Below are positions 24,279 to 33,802 of a stretch of DNA of 64,000 bases, in pieces. The notes under the pieces were generated by a model. That model had not been told where the DNA came from and did not search any database. It saw only the letters and a program-made list of their open reading frames with translations. Numbering within the stretch: position 1 is the first letter of the stretch; every line of letters begins with the position of its first letter. The position numbers and the translations under genes were made by a program. Source of the stretch: Microvirga sp. VF16 (GTDB lineage Bacteria > Pseudomonadota > Alphaproteobacteria > Rhizobiales > Beijerinckiaceae); contig NZ_CP069354.1 of the NCBI RefSeq assembly GCF_016864375.1, forward strand, positions 2,377,501-2,441,500. Reading direction: 5' to 3'.

Positions 24279-25163
24279 TCAATGCCCCTTCCAGCTCTTG
24301 CTGGTGTCGATCGGCGGCCCCTCGAAGGCGACGAAGCGCTGGCGCTGTTCGCCCAAGCCCTCGATGCCGAGCGACACCACATCCCCTGCCTTGAGGAAGC
24401 GCTGTGGCTTCATGCCCATGCCGACGCCGGGCGGCGTGCCGGTGGTGATCACGTCGCCGGGCTCCAGGATCATGAAGTGCGACACGTAAGCGACGATCTG
24501 CGCCACGTTGAAGATCATCGTCTTGGTCGAGCCGTTCTGCACGCGCTCGCCGTTCACGTCGAGCCACATGGAAAGGTTCTGCGGATCGCGGATCTCGTCC
24601 TTCGTGACGAGCCAGGGGCCGAGAGGGCCGAAGGTCGGGCAGCCCTTGCCCTTGGTCCAGGTGCCACCGCGCTCCAGCTGGAATTCACGCTCCGACACGT
24701 CGTTGCAGACGCAGTAGCCGGCCACGAAATCCAAAGCCTCGTTCGCGCCGATGTAAGAGGCTCTCTCGCCGATGACGATCGCGAGTTCCACTTCCCAGTC
24801 GGTCTTCTGGGACCCGCGCGGAATGATCACGTCGTCGTTGGGGCCGACGATGCAGGATGGCGCCTTGTTGAAGACGATCGGCTCCGCCGGGATCGCAGCG
24901 CCGGTTTCTGCAGCATGATCGGCATAGTTCAGTCCGATGGCGATGAAGTTGCGCACCTGCCCGACGCAAGCGCCGAGGCGCTGGCCGGATGGGGCAACGG
25001 GGAGGGTGCTGGGATCCGTCCTGCGGATGCGATCCAGGATCTCGGAGGAGAGGGTCGCTCCGGTGATATCGGCAACAAGGCCCGACAGATCGCGAATCTG
25101 CCCACTGGAATCGACAAGTCCCGGCTTCTCTCGTCCAGTTTCCCCAAATCTCACCAGCTTCAT
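24279..25163 (-). CDS. Fumarylacetoacetate hydrolase (FAH) family protein
   Basis: The 294-residue protein carries the FAH C-terminal fold. Metal-binding acidic residues appear in DWEVELAIVIGERA and the later DVSEREFQLERGGTWTKGKGCPTFGPLGPWLV, and the terminal TGTPPGVGMGMKP is a family hallmark. Members hydrolyse or decarboxylate 2-oxo acids such as acylpyruvates. Substrate assignments (ureidoglycolate lyase, acylpyruvase) within the family are unreliable. ATG 25163 has GAGGAG seven bases upstream, better than the adjacent TTG. The gene is monocistronic and divergent from the FadL porin gene. Confidence 0.88.
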   Translation of the reverse strand: MKLVRFGETGREKPGLVDSSGQIRDLSGLVADITGATLSSEILDRIRRTDPSTLPVAPSGQRLGACVGQVRNFIAIGLNYADHAAETGAAIPAEPIVFNKAPSCIVGPNDDVIIPRGSQKTDWEVELAIVIGERASYIGANEALDFVAGYCVCNDVSEREFQLERGGTWTKGKGCPTFGPLGPWLVTKDEIRDPQNLSMWLDVNGERVQNGSTKTMIFNVAQIVAYVSHFMILEPGDVITTGTPPGVGMGMKPQRFLKAGDVVSLGIEGLGEQRQRFVAFEGPPIDTSKSWKGH

Positions 25164-25546
25164 CAAGCGCTCCTCTCGTTAGGGCATGGGCATAATTGGC
25201 GCGAATGCGCCCTGCTACAATGCACGTTCTAGACGCAAATATGTTGCTGTTTTGCCACGAGGGTGCACAAAAGGTGGAATTTCCACCCCTACGTTGGAGG
25301 TAGCAGAATTCAAGATCAGAGCCGACTATACATCGGTTTACATATGAACCATTCGTCAGCACCTTCAGATTGCTCGAAATTAACAAAGTAATCGATAGTA
25401 GAATTCAATAATTATGGACGGTTTTTAGAAATTGTTAATGCGCCGCTTGGAACTCATGAAAAGATTGCGGCCAAAATTAAGCATTGGCACAGTGCGCCCA
25501 CGACGGGATTCTCCCGTATTAAGAAACATAAGGGCAGGAAAACTCC
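25164..25546. other. Intergenic region (383 bp) with a perfect dyad
   Basis: It separates the divergent FAH-family and FadL genes and holds both promoters. GGTGGAA-T-TTCCACC (25273-25287) is a perfect 15-bp dyad, a likely operator. The right part (about 25380-25440) is AT-rich. No gene is supported. Confidence 0.5.
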
Positions 25547-26878
25547 ATGGGTCTTCTCTCTCGTTCTTTGTCACTGGCTGCAGTTTCCCTGGCCGCTCTC
25601 ATTGCCGCTCAAGGTGGTGCGCAGGCCGGCGCCTTCGCCCTCCGTGAGCAGAGCGCCACGGCTCAGGGGTATTCCTTCGCCGGTGCCGCGTCCGGCTCGG
25701 GCTATCTTTCCTCGATGTTCTGGAACCCCGCCGTCATTACGATGATGCCGGGCTGGTGGAGCGAGGGCCACGCCTCGCTGATCATTCCGCGGGTCGATAT
25801 CAATCCGCTGCCTTCCGTCCCGACCTTCGCGCTCGGCGGTTCCGGCGACATCGGCCAGGACGCGTTCCTTGCGGCAGGTTATAGCTCGTACCAGATCAAC
25901 GACATGTTCTGGGTCGGTCTGTCCACCACCTCGCCCTATGGCCTCGTCACCGATCCGCGTCAGAACTGGTCCGGTCAGCTCTATTCGCGCTCATCCCGGA
26001 TTTTCTCCGTGAACGTCAATCCAGTCGTGGGCGTGAAAGTGAACGACTGGTTCTCCTTCGCCGTGGGCCCATCCCTGCAGTATTTCGACATCACCTTGAA
26101 GCGGGCGGTACCGTTCCCGGGCGCTCCGGCAGCATCGGCGACGTTGCCCGGCGCCCCGAGCGCGATCCTCGACGGTGATGACATCGGCTTCGGCTTCACG
26201 GCCGGTGTGACGATCACCCCGTTTGCCGGTACGACGATCGGTATCGGCTACCGTTCGCAGGTCGAGCATGAGCTCGAAGGAAACCTGGAAGCCCCGCTCG
26301 GCTCCATCGGTCCTTTCTCCAGGCTCCCGATCACCGCGAAGCTGAAGACGCCCGACCAGGTCACCATCGGTCTCTCGCAGGTCATCACGCCGGCCGTCAC
26401 GGTTCACGCCGGCTTCGAGTGGACGAACTGGAGCGTTCTCAAGACGCCCCTCGTGATCGGCCCCGGCGGTGCTGCTGTCACCGATATCCCGCTCAACTAC
26501 GAAGACGGCTACTTCTACTCCCTGGGCTTAGACTACAAGGTGAACGACCAGTGGATCGTGCGCGCCGGTGTGGCTTACGAGCAGTCACCGATCGATACGC
26601 AAATCCGCTCTACTCGCCTGCCCGACAACGACCGCATCTGGGCGTCGATCGGTGCCACCTACCAGTGGAACGACAAGCTGTCGTTCGACGTCGCTTACAC
26701 TCACATCTTCACCAGGGAGACCGATATCCGCATCCTTCCCGGACATCAGGACTTCGAGGGGCTTCCCTTCGTGGCTGATGTGGACTCGGATACCGATATC
26801 ATCTCGGCGGCTGTGCGCTATCGCTGGGACGACCCGAAGGTCGCGATCCCGGCCGTTCCGCTCGTTCGCAAGAACTGA
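25547..26878 (+). CDS. FadL/OmpP1-family outer-membrane transport protein
   Basis: The 443-residue outer-membrane beta-barrel has a signal peptide (about 1-27, ending AQA). The mature N-terminus GAFALREQSATAQGYSFAGAAS and the SSMFWNPAVITMMPG motif are typical of the FadL hatch domain. Alternating strands follow to a C-terminal VRYRWDDPK region. FadL proteins admit long-chain fatty acids or other hydrophobic substrates. The length matches the family. It is monocistronic with a strong terminator. The PHA synthase gene converges on it, so a lipid-to-storage link is possible but speculative. Confidence 0.9.
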   Translation: MGLLSRSLSLAAVSLAALIAAQGGAQAGAFALREQSATAQGYSFAGAASGSGYLSSMFWNPAVITMMPGWWSEGHASLIIPRVDINPLPSVPTFALGGSGDIGQDAFLAAGYSSYQINDMFWVGLSTTSPYGLVTDPRQNWSGQLYSRSSRIFSVNVNPVVGVKVNDWFSFAVGPSLQYFDITLKRAVPFPGAPAASATLPGAPSAILDGDDIGFGFTAGVTITPFAGTTIGIGYRSQVEHELEGNLEAPLGSIGPFSRLPITAKLKTPDQVTIGLSQVITPAVTVHAGFEWTNWSVLKTPLVIGPGGAAVTDIPLNYEDGYFYSLGLDYKVNDQWIVRAGVAYEQSPIDTQIRSTRLPDNDRIWASIGATYQWNDKLSFDVAYTHIFTRETDIRILPGHQDFEGLPFVADVDSDTDIISAAVRYRWDDPKVAIPAVPLVRKN

Positions 26879-26900
26879 GCTCTCCCGAATTGGCAGCAAG

Positions 26901-26931
26901 AAGGCCGGCAGATTTGCCGGCCTTTCTTTTT
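26901..26931 (+). terminator. Rho-independent terminator of the FadL gene
   Basis: AAGGCCGGCA (26901-26910) pairs perfectly with TGCCGGCCTT (26915-26924) over a 4-nt loop, followed by TCTTTTT. Confidence 0.92.
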
Positions 26932-26953
26932 GAGGATCTTCCGAAGGTGGACT

Positions 26954-28759
26954 TTAGGATTTCGCCAGAACGTAAGTACCCGGGGCATCATCGAGCGGCT
27001 TCAGCTTGCCGCCTCCAGGCTCCCGTGCCGGCACCATTCGAGGCGCCTGGGCTTTGATCCATTCAAACCAGTAGGGCCACCAGGAGCCGGCAGTCTCCGA
27101 GGCCTGTTTCATCCAGTCCTCCAGTTCGCCCTCGACGGAGCCGCCGGTCCAGAACTGGTATTTCGGCTTGCTCGGAGAATTGACCACTCCGGCAATATGG
27201 CCGGACCCGGCAAGGACATAATCGACCTTTCCGCCGAAGGCTTTTGAGCCGACGAACACGGAGCGGGCGGGAGCAATATGGTCTTCCTTCGTCGCCAGAT
27301 TGAAGATCGGCACCTTCACCTTCTTCAGATCGAGCGTCACGCCTGCAAGCTCCATCTCGCCCTTGGCGAGCTTGTTCTCGAGATAGCAGTTGCGCAGGTA
27401 GAACGCGTGGTTCGCCGCTGGCATCCGGGTGGAATCGGCATTCCAGTAGAGCAGGTCGAACGGGAAGGGCGATTGTCCCTTCATGTAGACATTGACCACG
27501 TAGGGCCAGATCAGGTCGTTGGGCCGCAGCATATTGAAGGCATTGGCCATACGCGAGCCTTCGAGATATCCGCGCTTTTTCATGGAGGCCTCGATACTGC
27601 GGACCTCGTCCTCGCCGGCAAAGATCTTCAGATCGCCCGCATGGGTGAAGTCTACTTGCGCGGTGAAGAAGGTGGCGCTGTCGATCCGCTTGTCGCGCTT
27701 GGCCGCCATGTAGGCGAGAGTAGTGGCCAGCAGCGTTCCGCCGACGCAATAGCCGATCGCCGTCACTTTCTTTTCGCCGGTGGCCTGTTCGATTGCATCC
27801 AGCGCGGCGAAGATACCGTCGACCATGTAGTGTTCGAAGCCCTTTTCGGCATGCTGCTCTGCCGGGTTGACCCAGGAGATGCAGAACACGGTGAGCCCCT
27901 GCGAAACCGCCCAGCGGATGAAGCTTTTCTCCGGATTGAGATCGAGAATGTAGAACTTGTTGATCCAGGGCGGCACGATCAGCAGCGGCCGCTTGAGCAC
28001 TTTCTCCGTTACAGGCGTGTATTGAATCAACTCGATCAGATCGTTGCGGAAGATCACCTTGCCCGGTGTCGTGGCGATGTTCACGCCGACCTTGAAATTG
28101 CTCGTGTCCGATTGACGGATTTTCAGCTCGCCGCCGCCCGCCTCGATATCCTCCGCCAGCATGGTCATGCCGCGCACGAGATTGGCGCCACTCTCGCGCA
28201 GGGTTTCGCGGATCAGTTCCGGGTTGGTCAGGAGGAAGTTGGACGGCGAGAGCGCACTGGAGAGTTGCTTGAGGTAGAACTGTGCCTTGTGCCGCGTGCG
28301 CTCGTCGAGCCCGTCCGCATTCTCCACGAGGTCTTCCGCCCAGCGGGAGGAGATGAGATAGGCCTGTTTCAGGAAATCGAAGATCGGGTTCTCGGACCAT
28401 TCCGGGTCCTTGAAGCGGTTGTCCTTGGGCTCCGGCTCCGCCACTGGTTCGGTGGATTCACCCTGTGCACGTTTCAGGGTCGAGGCCCAGAGGGACAGAA
28501 ACTGAGTTCCGAGACGGGATTGGGCCTCAAAACTCTTCTGAGGGTCGCTCATCCAGACTTCGGCCACTCGGCCGAAGGATTTGATGGCTTCCGAGGCATC
28601 GCTTGAAAGTTCGGGTGGCGCTTGACCGTCCTGGACGGGCTTGAGGTAGGCGGCAGCAGCCTTGCCGGCTCCCTCGATGAAGCGGGCCATGTTGCGGGAG
28701 AGTTCCTCGAAGTCCGGGATGGGGCCTTGAGTCTTCTCTTCACCGTATGGCTTGTCCAT
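26954..28759 (-). CDS. phaC: Class I poly(3-hydroxyalkanoate) synthase
   Basis: The 601-residue cytoplasmic enzyme polymerises (R)-3-hydroxyacyl-CoA into storage polyester. The lipase-like box GYCVGG carries the catalytic Cys (about residue 338). The [12 protein letters not shown] and [14 protein letters not shown] motifs and the catalytic His in [10 protein letters not shown] are all present. The length fits class I (PhaC without PhaE/PhaR). GGGAG lies eight bases before ATG 28759. An upstream ATG at 28813 would add 18 residues and has a tighter AAGGA. No phaA or phaB is nearby. Confidence 0.95.
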   Translation of the reverse strand: MDKPYGEEKTQGPIPDFEELSRNMARFIEGAGKAAAAYLKPVQDGQAPPELSSDASEAIKSFGRVAEVWMSDPQKSFEAQSRLGTQFLSLWASTLKRAQGESTEPVAEPEPKDNRFKDPEWSENPIFDFLKQAYLISSRWAEDLVENADGLDERTRHKAQFYLKQLSSALSPSNFLLTNPELIRETLRESGANLVRGMTMLAEDIEAGGGELKIRQSDTSNFKVGVNIATTPGKVIFRNDLIELIQYTPVTEKVLKRPLLIVPPWINKFYILDLNPEKSFIRWAVSQGLTVFCISWVNPAEQHAEKGFEHYMVDGIFAALDAIEQATGEKKVTAIGYCVGGTLLATTLAYMAAKRDKRIDSATFFTAQVDFTHAGDLKIFAGEDEVRSIEASMKKRGYLEGSRMANAFNMLRPNDLIWPYVVNVYMKGQSPFPFDLLYWNADSTRMPAANHAFYLRNCYLENKLAKGEMELAGVTLDLKKVKVPIFNLATKEDHIAPARSVFVGSKAFGGKVDYVLAGSGHIAGVVNSPSKPKYQFWTGGSVEGELEDWMKQASETAGSWWPYWFEWIKAQAPRMVPAREPGGGKLKPLDDAPGTYVLAKS

Positions 28760-28870
28760 AAGGCGATCTCCCTCTATCGCAGCAGCATTGCTCGCAAGCC
28801 GCATTTCCGACATCCTATCCTTTGACCCGTCGGATATGCCAGAGTCATGTTACAATTCTTAGGTATCACA

Positions 28871-29281
28871 ATGCGTACGAAGCCCTTTCCGATCCGCTGC
28901 ACCTCGGCTTTTGTCGTGACGATGCTGGCCGCCGGCCTTGCCGGCTGCAACGGCGGCTTCAATCCCGTCCGGGATGTGGCGACCTCTGTGGGGGCTGGTC
29001 CGCAGATGGCTGCGACTCCGGACTTTGTTGCCCGGTCCCGGCCGGCCAATTTGGACTACATGCCGATCGGAACACCGGCCCCTGAGCGTCCGACACCGGC
29101 GCGCACGGCCGACGAGATCAAGGCGGCCGAGGCGGAACTCGACGCGTTGCGTGCCCGGAACGAGGCCGCAGGCGCCGCAGCTGCCGAACTTGGTAACACG
29201 CCGCCTCCCGAGCCGATCAAGCTCCCGGCCAACACGTCGCAGCAGACGCGGCAGAAGACGAATTCCAAGAGAACGCCTTAG
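28871..29281 (+). CDS. Predicted lipoprotein of unknown function
   Basis: The 136-residue protein has a lipoprotein signal peptide with lipobox LAAGLAGC (Cys at about residue 26). The mature chain is hydrophilic, with a short Ala/Glu-rich helix (DEIKAAEAELDALRARNEAAGAAAAEL) and a Pro/Thr/Lys-rich tail, so it is probably membrane-anchored and otherwise extended. ATG 28847 is an alternative start eight codons upstream. It is divergent from phaC and lies 43 bp before alaC, possibly in the same transcript. The family is not recognised. Confidence 0.7.
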   Translation: MRTKPFPIRCTSAFVVTMLAAGLAGCNGGFNPVRDVATSVGAGPQMAATPDFVARSRPANLDYMPIGTPAPERPTPARTADEIKAAEAELDALRARNEAAGAAAAELGNTPPPEPIKLPANTSQQTRQKTNSKRTP

Positions 29282-29324
29282 AACCTATACCGGAATCATG
29301 TGATTCCGCCCGAGGACGAGACCT

Positions 29325-30545
29325 ATGCCTGACTTTTACCGGATTAAGCGCCTTCCGCCTTACGTCTTCGAGCAGGTCAACCGGATCAAGGCCGCGGCCC
29401 GGGCCAACGGCGCCGACATCATCGACCTCGGCATGGGCAATCCGGACCTCCAGGCCCCGCAGCACGTCATCGACAAGCTCATTGAGACCGTCGGCAAGCC
29501 GCGCACCGACCGCTATTCCGCCTCCAAGGGCATCGGCGGCCTGCGCCGTGCCCAGGCCGGCTATTACGAGCGCCGCTTCGGCGTGAAGCTCAATCCCGAC
29601 ACCCAGGTCGTTGCGACGCTGGGCTCGAAGGAGGGCTTCGCCAACATGGCCCAGGCGATCACCGAGCCGGGCGACGTGATTCTGGTGCCGAACCCGAGCT
29701 ACCCGATCCATGCCTTCGGCTTCCTGATGGCCGGCGGCGTGATCCGCTCGGTGCCGGCCGAGCCGACGCCGGAATTCTTCGTCGCGGCCGAGCGCGCCGT
29801 GGCCCATTCGATCCCCAAGCCGGTGGCCCTCGTCGTCTGCTATCCGTCGAACCCGACCGCCTATGTGGCCTCCCTCGACTTCTACCGCGATCTCGTCGCC
29901 TTCGCGAAGAAGCATGAGCTGATCCTGCTGTCGGATCTGGCCTATTCGGAGGTCTATTTCGACGAATCCAACCCGCCGCCATCGATCCTGCAGGTGCCGG
30001 GCGCCATCGACGTGGCGGTGGAATTCACCTCGATGTCCAAGACCTTCTCGATGGCCGGCTGGCGCATCGGCTTTGCGGTCGGCAACGAGCGCCTGCTGGC
30101 GGCGCTGGCGCGGGTGAAGTCGTATCTCGATTACGGCGCCTTCACGCCGGTCCAGGTCGCCGCCACCGCCGCCCTCAACGGCCCGGACGAGTGCATCCGC
30201 GAGATGCGAGCGACCTACAAGCGGCGGCGCGACGTGATGGTCGAGTCCTTCGCCAAGGCCGGCTGGCAGGTGCCGGTGCCGACCGCCTCGATGTTCGCCT
30301 GGGTGCAGATCCCGGAGAAGTTCCGGTCGCTGGGCAGTCTCGAATTCTCGAAGCTGCTGGTGGAGAAGGCCGATGTGGCGGTCGCGCCCGGCATCGGCTT
30401 TGGCGAGCACGGCGACAACTATGTCCGCATCGCGCTTGTGGAAAACGAGCAGCGCATCCGGCAGGCCGCGCGCAACATCCGCAAGTTTTTCGACAGTGCC
30501 GACCAGACCCTCCATAACGTCGTGCCCATGGTGCGTCGGGGCTGA
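29325..30545 (+). CDS. alaC: Aminotransferase class I, AlaC-like
   Basis: The 406-residue PLP enzyme closely resembles E. coli AlaC (glutamate-pyruvate aminotransferase) over its whole length. It shows RIKRLPPYVFEQV, IIDLGMGNPD, SKGIGGLRRA, VPNPSYPIHAFG, and the PLP lysine in EFTSMSKTFSMAGWRIGFAVGN. Such genes are often annotated as LL-diaminopimelate aminotransferase, which the same fold allows. The alanine-forming role is the better supported by similarity. The order alaC-hom-glpX-recJ is a conserved cluster in this order of bacteria. AAA-type ribosome signals are weak here. Confidence 0.88.
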   Translation: MPDFYRIKRLPPYVFEQVNRIKAAARANGADIIDLGMGNPDLQAPQHVIDKLIETVGKPRTDRYSASKGIGGLRRAQAGYYERRFGVKLNPDTQVVATLGSKEGFANMAQAITEPGDVILVPNPSYPIHAFGFLMAGGVIRSVPAEPTPEFFVAAERAVAHSIPKPVALVVCYPSNPTAYVASLDFYRDLVAFAKKHELILLSDLAYSEVYFDESNPPPSILQVPGAIDVAVEFTSMSKTFSMAGWRIGFAVGNERLLAALARVKSYLDYGAFTPVQVAATAALNGPDECIREMRATYKRRRDVMVESFAKAGWQVPVPTASMFAWVQIPEKFRSLGSLEFSKLLVEKADVAVAPGIGFGEHGDNYVRIALVENEQRIRQAARNIRKFFDSADQTLHNVVPMVRRG

Positions 30546-30656
30546 TCCTCGCCTGAGGGGATCGTGATATCCGCCGGGCCGAGGAACTGTGTCTGCATGG
30601 ACATGGGACCCCGGCAGTCGTAAAAGCAGCCCGACATTTTTGAGGAGCTGTTGTTC

Positions 30657-31979
30657 GTGACACGTCCCCTTCGGGTCGGCATTGCCGGCCTCGGCACCGT
30701 CGGCGCATCGGTCATTCGCATTCTCGACCGCCAGAACGAGGCCGTCGCCCAGCGCGGCGGACGGCCGGTTGAAGTCGTGGCGATTTCGGCCCGCGACAGA
30801 ACCAAGGATCGGGGCTTCGATCTCTCCCGCTTCACGTGGTTCGACAGCCCGGTGGAATTGGCGCGCTCGGCCGATGTGGATTGCGTGGTCGAGCTGGTCG
30901 GCGGTGCGGATGGAGCGGCGCTTGAAACGGTGCAGACGGCTTTGTCCCTCGGCAAGCATGTGGTCACCGCCAACAAGGCGCTGCTTGCCAAGCATGGTCT
31001 TGAACTGGCGAGACTGGCCGAAGAGAAGGGCGTGTCCCTGGCTTTCGAGGCCTCCGTCGCGGGTGGCATCCCGATCATCAAGACCCTGCGCGAGGCTCTG
31101 CCTGCCAACCGGATCTCGCGTCTTTACGGCATCCTGAACGGCACCTGCAATTATATTCTCTCCCGCATGGAACTGGAGGGGCTGACCTTCTCCGAATGCC
31201 TGAAGGATGCACAGCGCCTGGGTTATGCGGAGGCCGATCCGACCTTCGACGTCGAGGGTTTCGATACGGCCCATAAGCTCGCGATCCTCACCAGCCTTGC
31301 TTTCGGCACCGAGATCGATGCGGACGCGATCTATGTGGAGGGCATTTCCTCCATCACGCCGCTCGACCTCGCCATGGCGAAGGAACTCGGCTTCCGCATC
31401 AAGCTTCTGGGTGTTGCCGAGCGCACCAAGACCGGGATCGAGCAACGCGTGCACCCGACTATGGTGCCCCGGACCTCATCCATCGCCCAAGTCATGGGCG
31501 TGACCAACGCCGTGACCATCGATGCCGATGCGGTGCGGGAGCTGACGCTCATCGGGCCCGGGGCAGGGGGCGATGCGACCGCTTCCGCCGTCGTGGCCGA
31601 CATCGCCGATGTCGCCACCGGCACCGTACAGCCACTCTTCGGCTCCCCGGCAGATCGGCTGGAAAAGGCGCAGCGTGCCCCCATGCAGCGCCATGAGGGC
31701 GGCTATTATGTTCGCCTGACGGTCCATGACCGCCCAGGTGTTGCCGCCGGCGTCGCCACGCGCATGGCCGAGGCCGACATCTCGCTGGAGAGCATCCTGC
31801 AGAAGCGCTCGGAGATCGCTGCAACCAAGGACCCGCACGGGCGGTCAGGTGCGCCGGTGTCCCTGGTGCTCATCACCTATGCGGCCACCGAGGCCTCGAT
31901 CCGCTCGGCTCTGGAAAAAATCTCAAGGGATGGTCTTATCGCCGAGCCGCCCCAAGTCATTCGCATCGAACGCGAGTAA
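30657..31979 (+). CDS. hom: Homoserine dehydrogenase
   Basis: The 440-residue monofunctional enzyme reduces aspartate semialdehyde to homoserine, the branch toward threonine and methionine. It has an N-terminal Rossmann motif GIAGLGTVGASV, the catalytic-domain signature ASVAGGIPIIKTLREAL and GILNGTCNYIL, and a C-terminal ACT domain (about 350-430) for amino-acid feedback (YVRLTVHDRPGVAAGVATRMAE). The GTG at 30657 has GAGGAG nine bases upstream, whereas TTG 30651 is too close. It supplies homoserine that, after acetylation, feeds metY in the same window. Confidence 0.95.
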   Translation: MTRPLRVGIAGLGTVGASVIRILDRQNEAVAQRGGRPVEVVAISARDRTKDRGFDLSRFTWFDSPVELARSADVDCVVELVGGADGAALETVQTALSLGKHVVTANKALLAKHGLELARLAEEKGVSLAFEASVAGGIPIIKTLREALPANRISRLYGILNGTCNYILSRMELEGLTFSECLKDAQRLGYAEADPTFDVEGFDTAHKLAILTSLAFGTEIDADAIYVEGISSITPLDLAMAKELGFRIKLLGVAERTKTGIEQRVHPTMVPRTSSIAQVMGVTNAVTIDADAVRELTLIGPGAGGDATASAVVADIADVATGTVQPLFGSPADRLEKAQRAPMQRHEGGYYVRLTVHDRPGVAAGVATRMAEADISLESILQKRSEIAATKDPHGRSGAPVSLVLITYAATEASIRSALEKISRDGLIAEPPQVIRIERE

Positions 31980-32030
31980 CTCAACACCGGCCCTCGGGCC
32001 TAGACAATCACAAGAGGAGACGACAAGTCC

Positions 32031-33029
32031 ATGTCGCAAGGCATTACCGTCCAACCGGGCCAAATCATCGAACGCATCCTGACCCTGGAACTCGTCCGCG
32101 TCACCGAGCGCGCGGCGGTGGCCTCCGCCAGGCTGCGTGGCCGCGGCAATGAGAAAGCCGCCGACCAGGCCGCCGTGGACGCCATGCGTCGTGAGCTGAA
32201 CAAGCTTCCCATCGACGGCACGGTGGTGATCGGCGAGGGAGAGCGCGACGAAGCGCCGATGCTCTTCATCGGCGAGAAGGTCGGCAACAAGCAGGGCCCG
32301 AAGGTCGACATCGCGGTCGATCCGCTCGAAGGCACCACGCTCTGCGCTAAGGACATGCCGGGCTCCATCGCCGTCATGGCCATGGCCGAGGCCGGAACCC
32401 TGCTGGCTGCTCCCGACGTCTACATGCACAAGATCGCGGTCGGGCCGGGCTACCCCGCCGGCGTCATCGATCTCGATGCTTCGCCGGAGGAGAACCTGCA
32501 CAGTCTCGCCAAGGCGAAGGGCGTGAAGGTGAACGAGCTCACCGCCCTCGTGCTTGACCGTCCGCGCCATGCGGATCTCATCGCGGCGATCCGCAAGACG
32601 GGCGCCGGCATCCGCCTGATCTCGGACGGCGACGTGGCCGGCGTAATCTTCACGACGAAGCCCGCGGAAACCGGCATCGACATCTATCTCGGCATCGGCG
32701 CAGCGCCCGAAGGCGTGCTGGCGGCCGGCGCGCTGCGTTGCATCGGCGGCCAGATGCAGACCCGTCTCATCCTCGACACGGAGGAGAAGCGGTCCCGCGC
32801 CCTCCAGATGGGCGTGACCGACCCCAACAAGAAATACGACATGACGGACCTTGCCCGCGGCGACGTGATCGTGGCGGCAACCGGCGTGACCGATGGCGCG
32901 CTGATCAAGGGCGTGCATTTCAGCAAGGACGTGATCACGACGGAAACCGTGGTCTACCGTTCCGCCACCGGCACCGTGCGCCGCATCTATGGCGAGCACC
33001 GCGAACTGGCGAAGTTCCACCTGGACTAA
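32031..33029 (+). CDS. glpX: Class II fructose-1,6-bisphosphatase
   Basis: The 332-residue enzyme is a GlpX-type phosphatase of gluconeogenesis and the Calvin cycle. The metal-binding motifs are seen (GTVVIGEGERDEAPMLFIGE and DIAVDPLEGTTLCA). So are RHADLIAAIRKTGAGIRLISDGDVAGVI and GIGAAPEGVLAAGALRCIGG. The length matches the family. GAGGAG lies some way before the ATG. It follows hom by 51 bp and belongs to the conserved alaC-hom-glpX-recJ neighbourhood. Confidence 0.96.
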   Translation: MSQGITVQPGQIIERILTLELVRVTERAAVASARLRGRGNEKAADQAAVDAMRRELNKLPIDGTVVIGEGERDEAPMLFIGEKVGNKQGPKVDIAVDPLEGTTLCAKDMPGSIAVMAMAEAGTLLAAPDVYMHKIAVGPGYPAGVIDLDASPEENLHSLAKAKGVKVNELTALVLDRPRHADLIAAIRKTGAGIRLISDGDVAGVIFTTKPAETGIDIYLGIGAAPEGVLAAGALRCIGGQMQTRLILDTEEKRSRALQMGVTDPNKKYDMTDLARGDVIVAATGVTDGALIKGVHFSKDVITTETVVYRSATGTVRRIYGEHRELAKFHLD

Positions 33030-33041
33030 TTCGCTTCAGGC

Positions 33042-33088
33042 ACGGACCATGGTCCGTATTACGTCATGGCCGGGCTTGTCCCGGCCAT
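33042..33088. repeat. Two adjacent palindromes after glpX
   Basis: ACGGACCATGGTCCGT (33042-33057) is a perfect 16-bp palindrome. Nine bases on, ATGGCCGGG (33066-33074) pairs with CCCGGCCAT (33080-33088). The second is the REP-like family also seen at 14176, 24240 and 41885. There is no T-run, so a terminator role is unclear. Confidence 0.7.
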
Positions 33089-33193
33089 TCACGTTTCAGG
33101 GGGCGTGCAAAAGGCGTGGATACCCCACACAAGGCCGGGCACGATGGAGCAAATCCGTGGAATGATGAGGATCGGACAGAAGTGGAAAAACCT

Positions 33194-33637
33194 ATGATTC
33201 AAATCCGTCCCTTCACTGCGGAAGACCGGGAGGCCTGGGGGCCGCTCTGGCAGGGCTATCTGACGTTCTACAAATCCTCCGTGCCGGACGAAGTCACGGA
33301 AACGACGTGGCGCCGGTTCCTCGATCCTGCTGAGCCCATCCATGGCCTTGCGGCCGTTCTCGATGGCAGGATCGTCGGTATCGTGCACTACCTCCACCAC
33401 CGATCCACCTGGACCACGGCTGATTACTGCTACCTGCAGGACCTGTTTACGGCCGAGGAGGCACGGGGGCAGGGTGTGGCGCGGGCCTTGATCGAGGCCG
33501 TGTATGAGAAGGCAAAGGCCCATGGCGCAAGCCGGGTTTATTGGCTGACGCACGAAACCAACACGACCGCCCAAGCGCTCTACGACAAAGTCGCCAGCCG
33601 CAGCGGCTTCATTCAGTACCGCCATCTGTTTGGATGA
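33194..33637 (+). CDS. GNAT-family N-acetyltransferase
   Basis: The 147-residue protein has the GNAT fold. It opens with MIQIRPFTAEDREAWGPLWQGYLTFY, and YCYLQDLFTAEEARGQGVARALIEAVYEKA contains the acetyl-CoA pyrophosphate loop (RGQGVA), followed by VYWLTHETNTTAQALYDKVASRSGF. The substrate cannot be told. The chosen ATG matches the family start. Only a weak AAGTGGAAA precedes it. An intergenic palindromic repeat separates it from glpX, and a composite repeat follows six bases after its stop. Confidence 0.87.
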   Translation: MIQIRPFTAEDREAWGPLWQGYLTFYKSSVPDEVTETTWRRFLDPAEPIHGLAAVLDGRIVGIVHYLHHRSTWTTADYCYLQDLFTAEEARGQGVARALIEAVYEKAKAHGASRVYWLTHETNTTAQALYDKVASRSGFIQYRHLFG

Positions 33638-33642
33638 TGTCC

Positions 33643-33736
33643 TGTCATCCACAGCGAGCCGCAGGCGAGGGAAAGGGGATCCACCCACACAGCGCCATGG
33701 ATTCCCTCCTCCGTTTCACTCCGGCCGGTAATGACA
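33643..33736. repeat. Composite intergenic repeat, family II, copy 2
   Basis: TGTCATCC at the left end and the inverted GGTAATGACA at the right end, with GGATCCACC and TGGATTCC inside, match the element at 24047-24144. Confidence 0.7.
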
Positions 33737-33802
33737 ATGCGGAGAAGGTGCGATCATTCTCCCAGGATGCTTTGACCACAATTCGCGGCTAAGAGTCCCG
33801 CT

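Noticed and set aside
30546..30656. Leader-peptide attenuator ahead of hom
   Set aside because: The only short ORF (MDMGPRQS) has no Thr or Ile codons and no terminator follows it.
29217..31454. A 745-codon open frame on the minus strand
   Set aside because: It runs antisense through alaC and hom, both strongly supported by family motifs.
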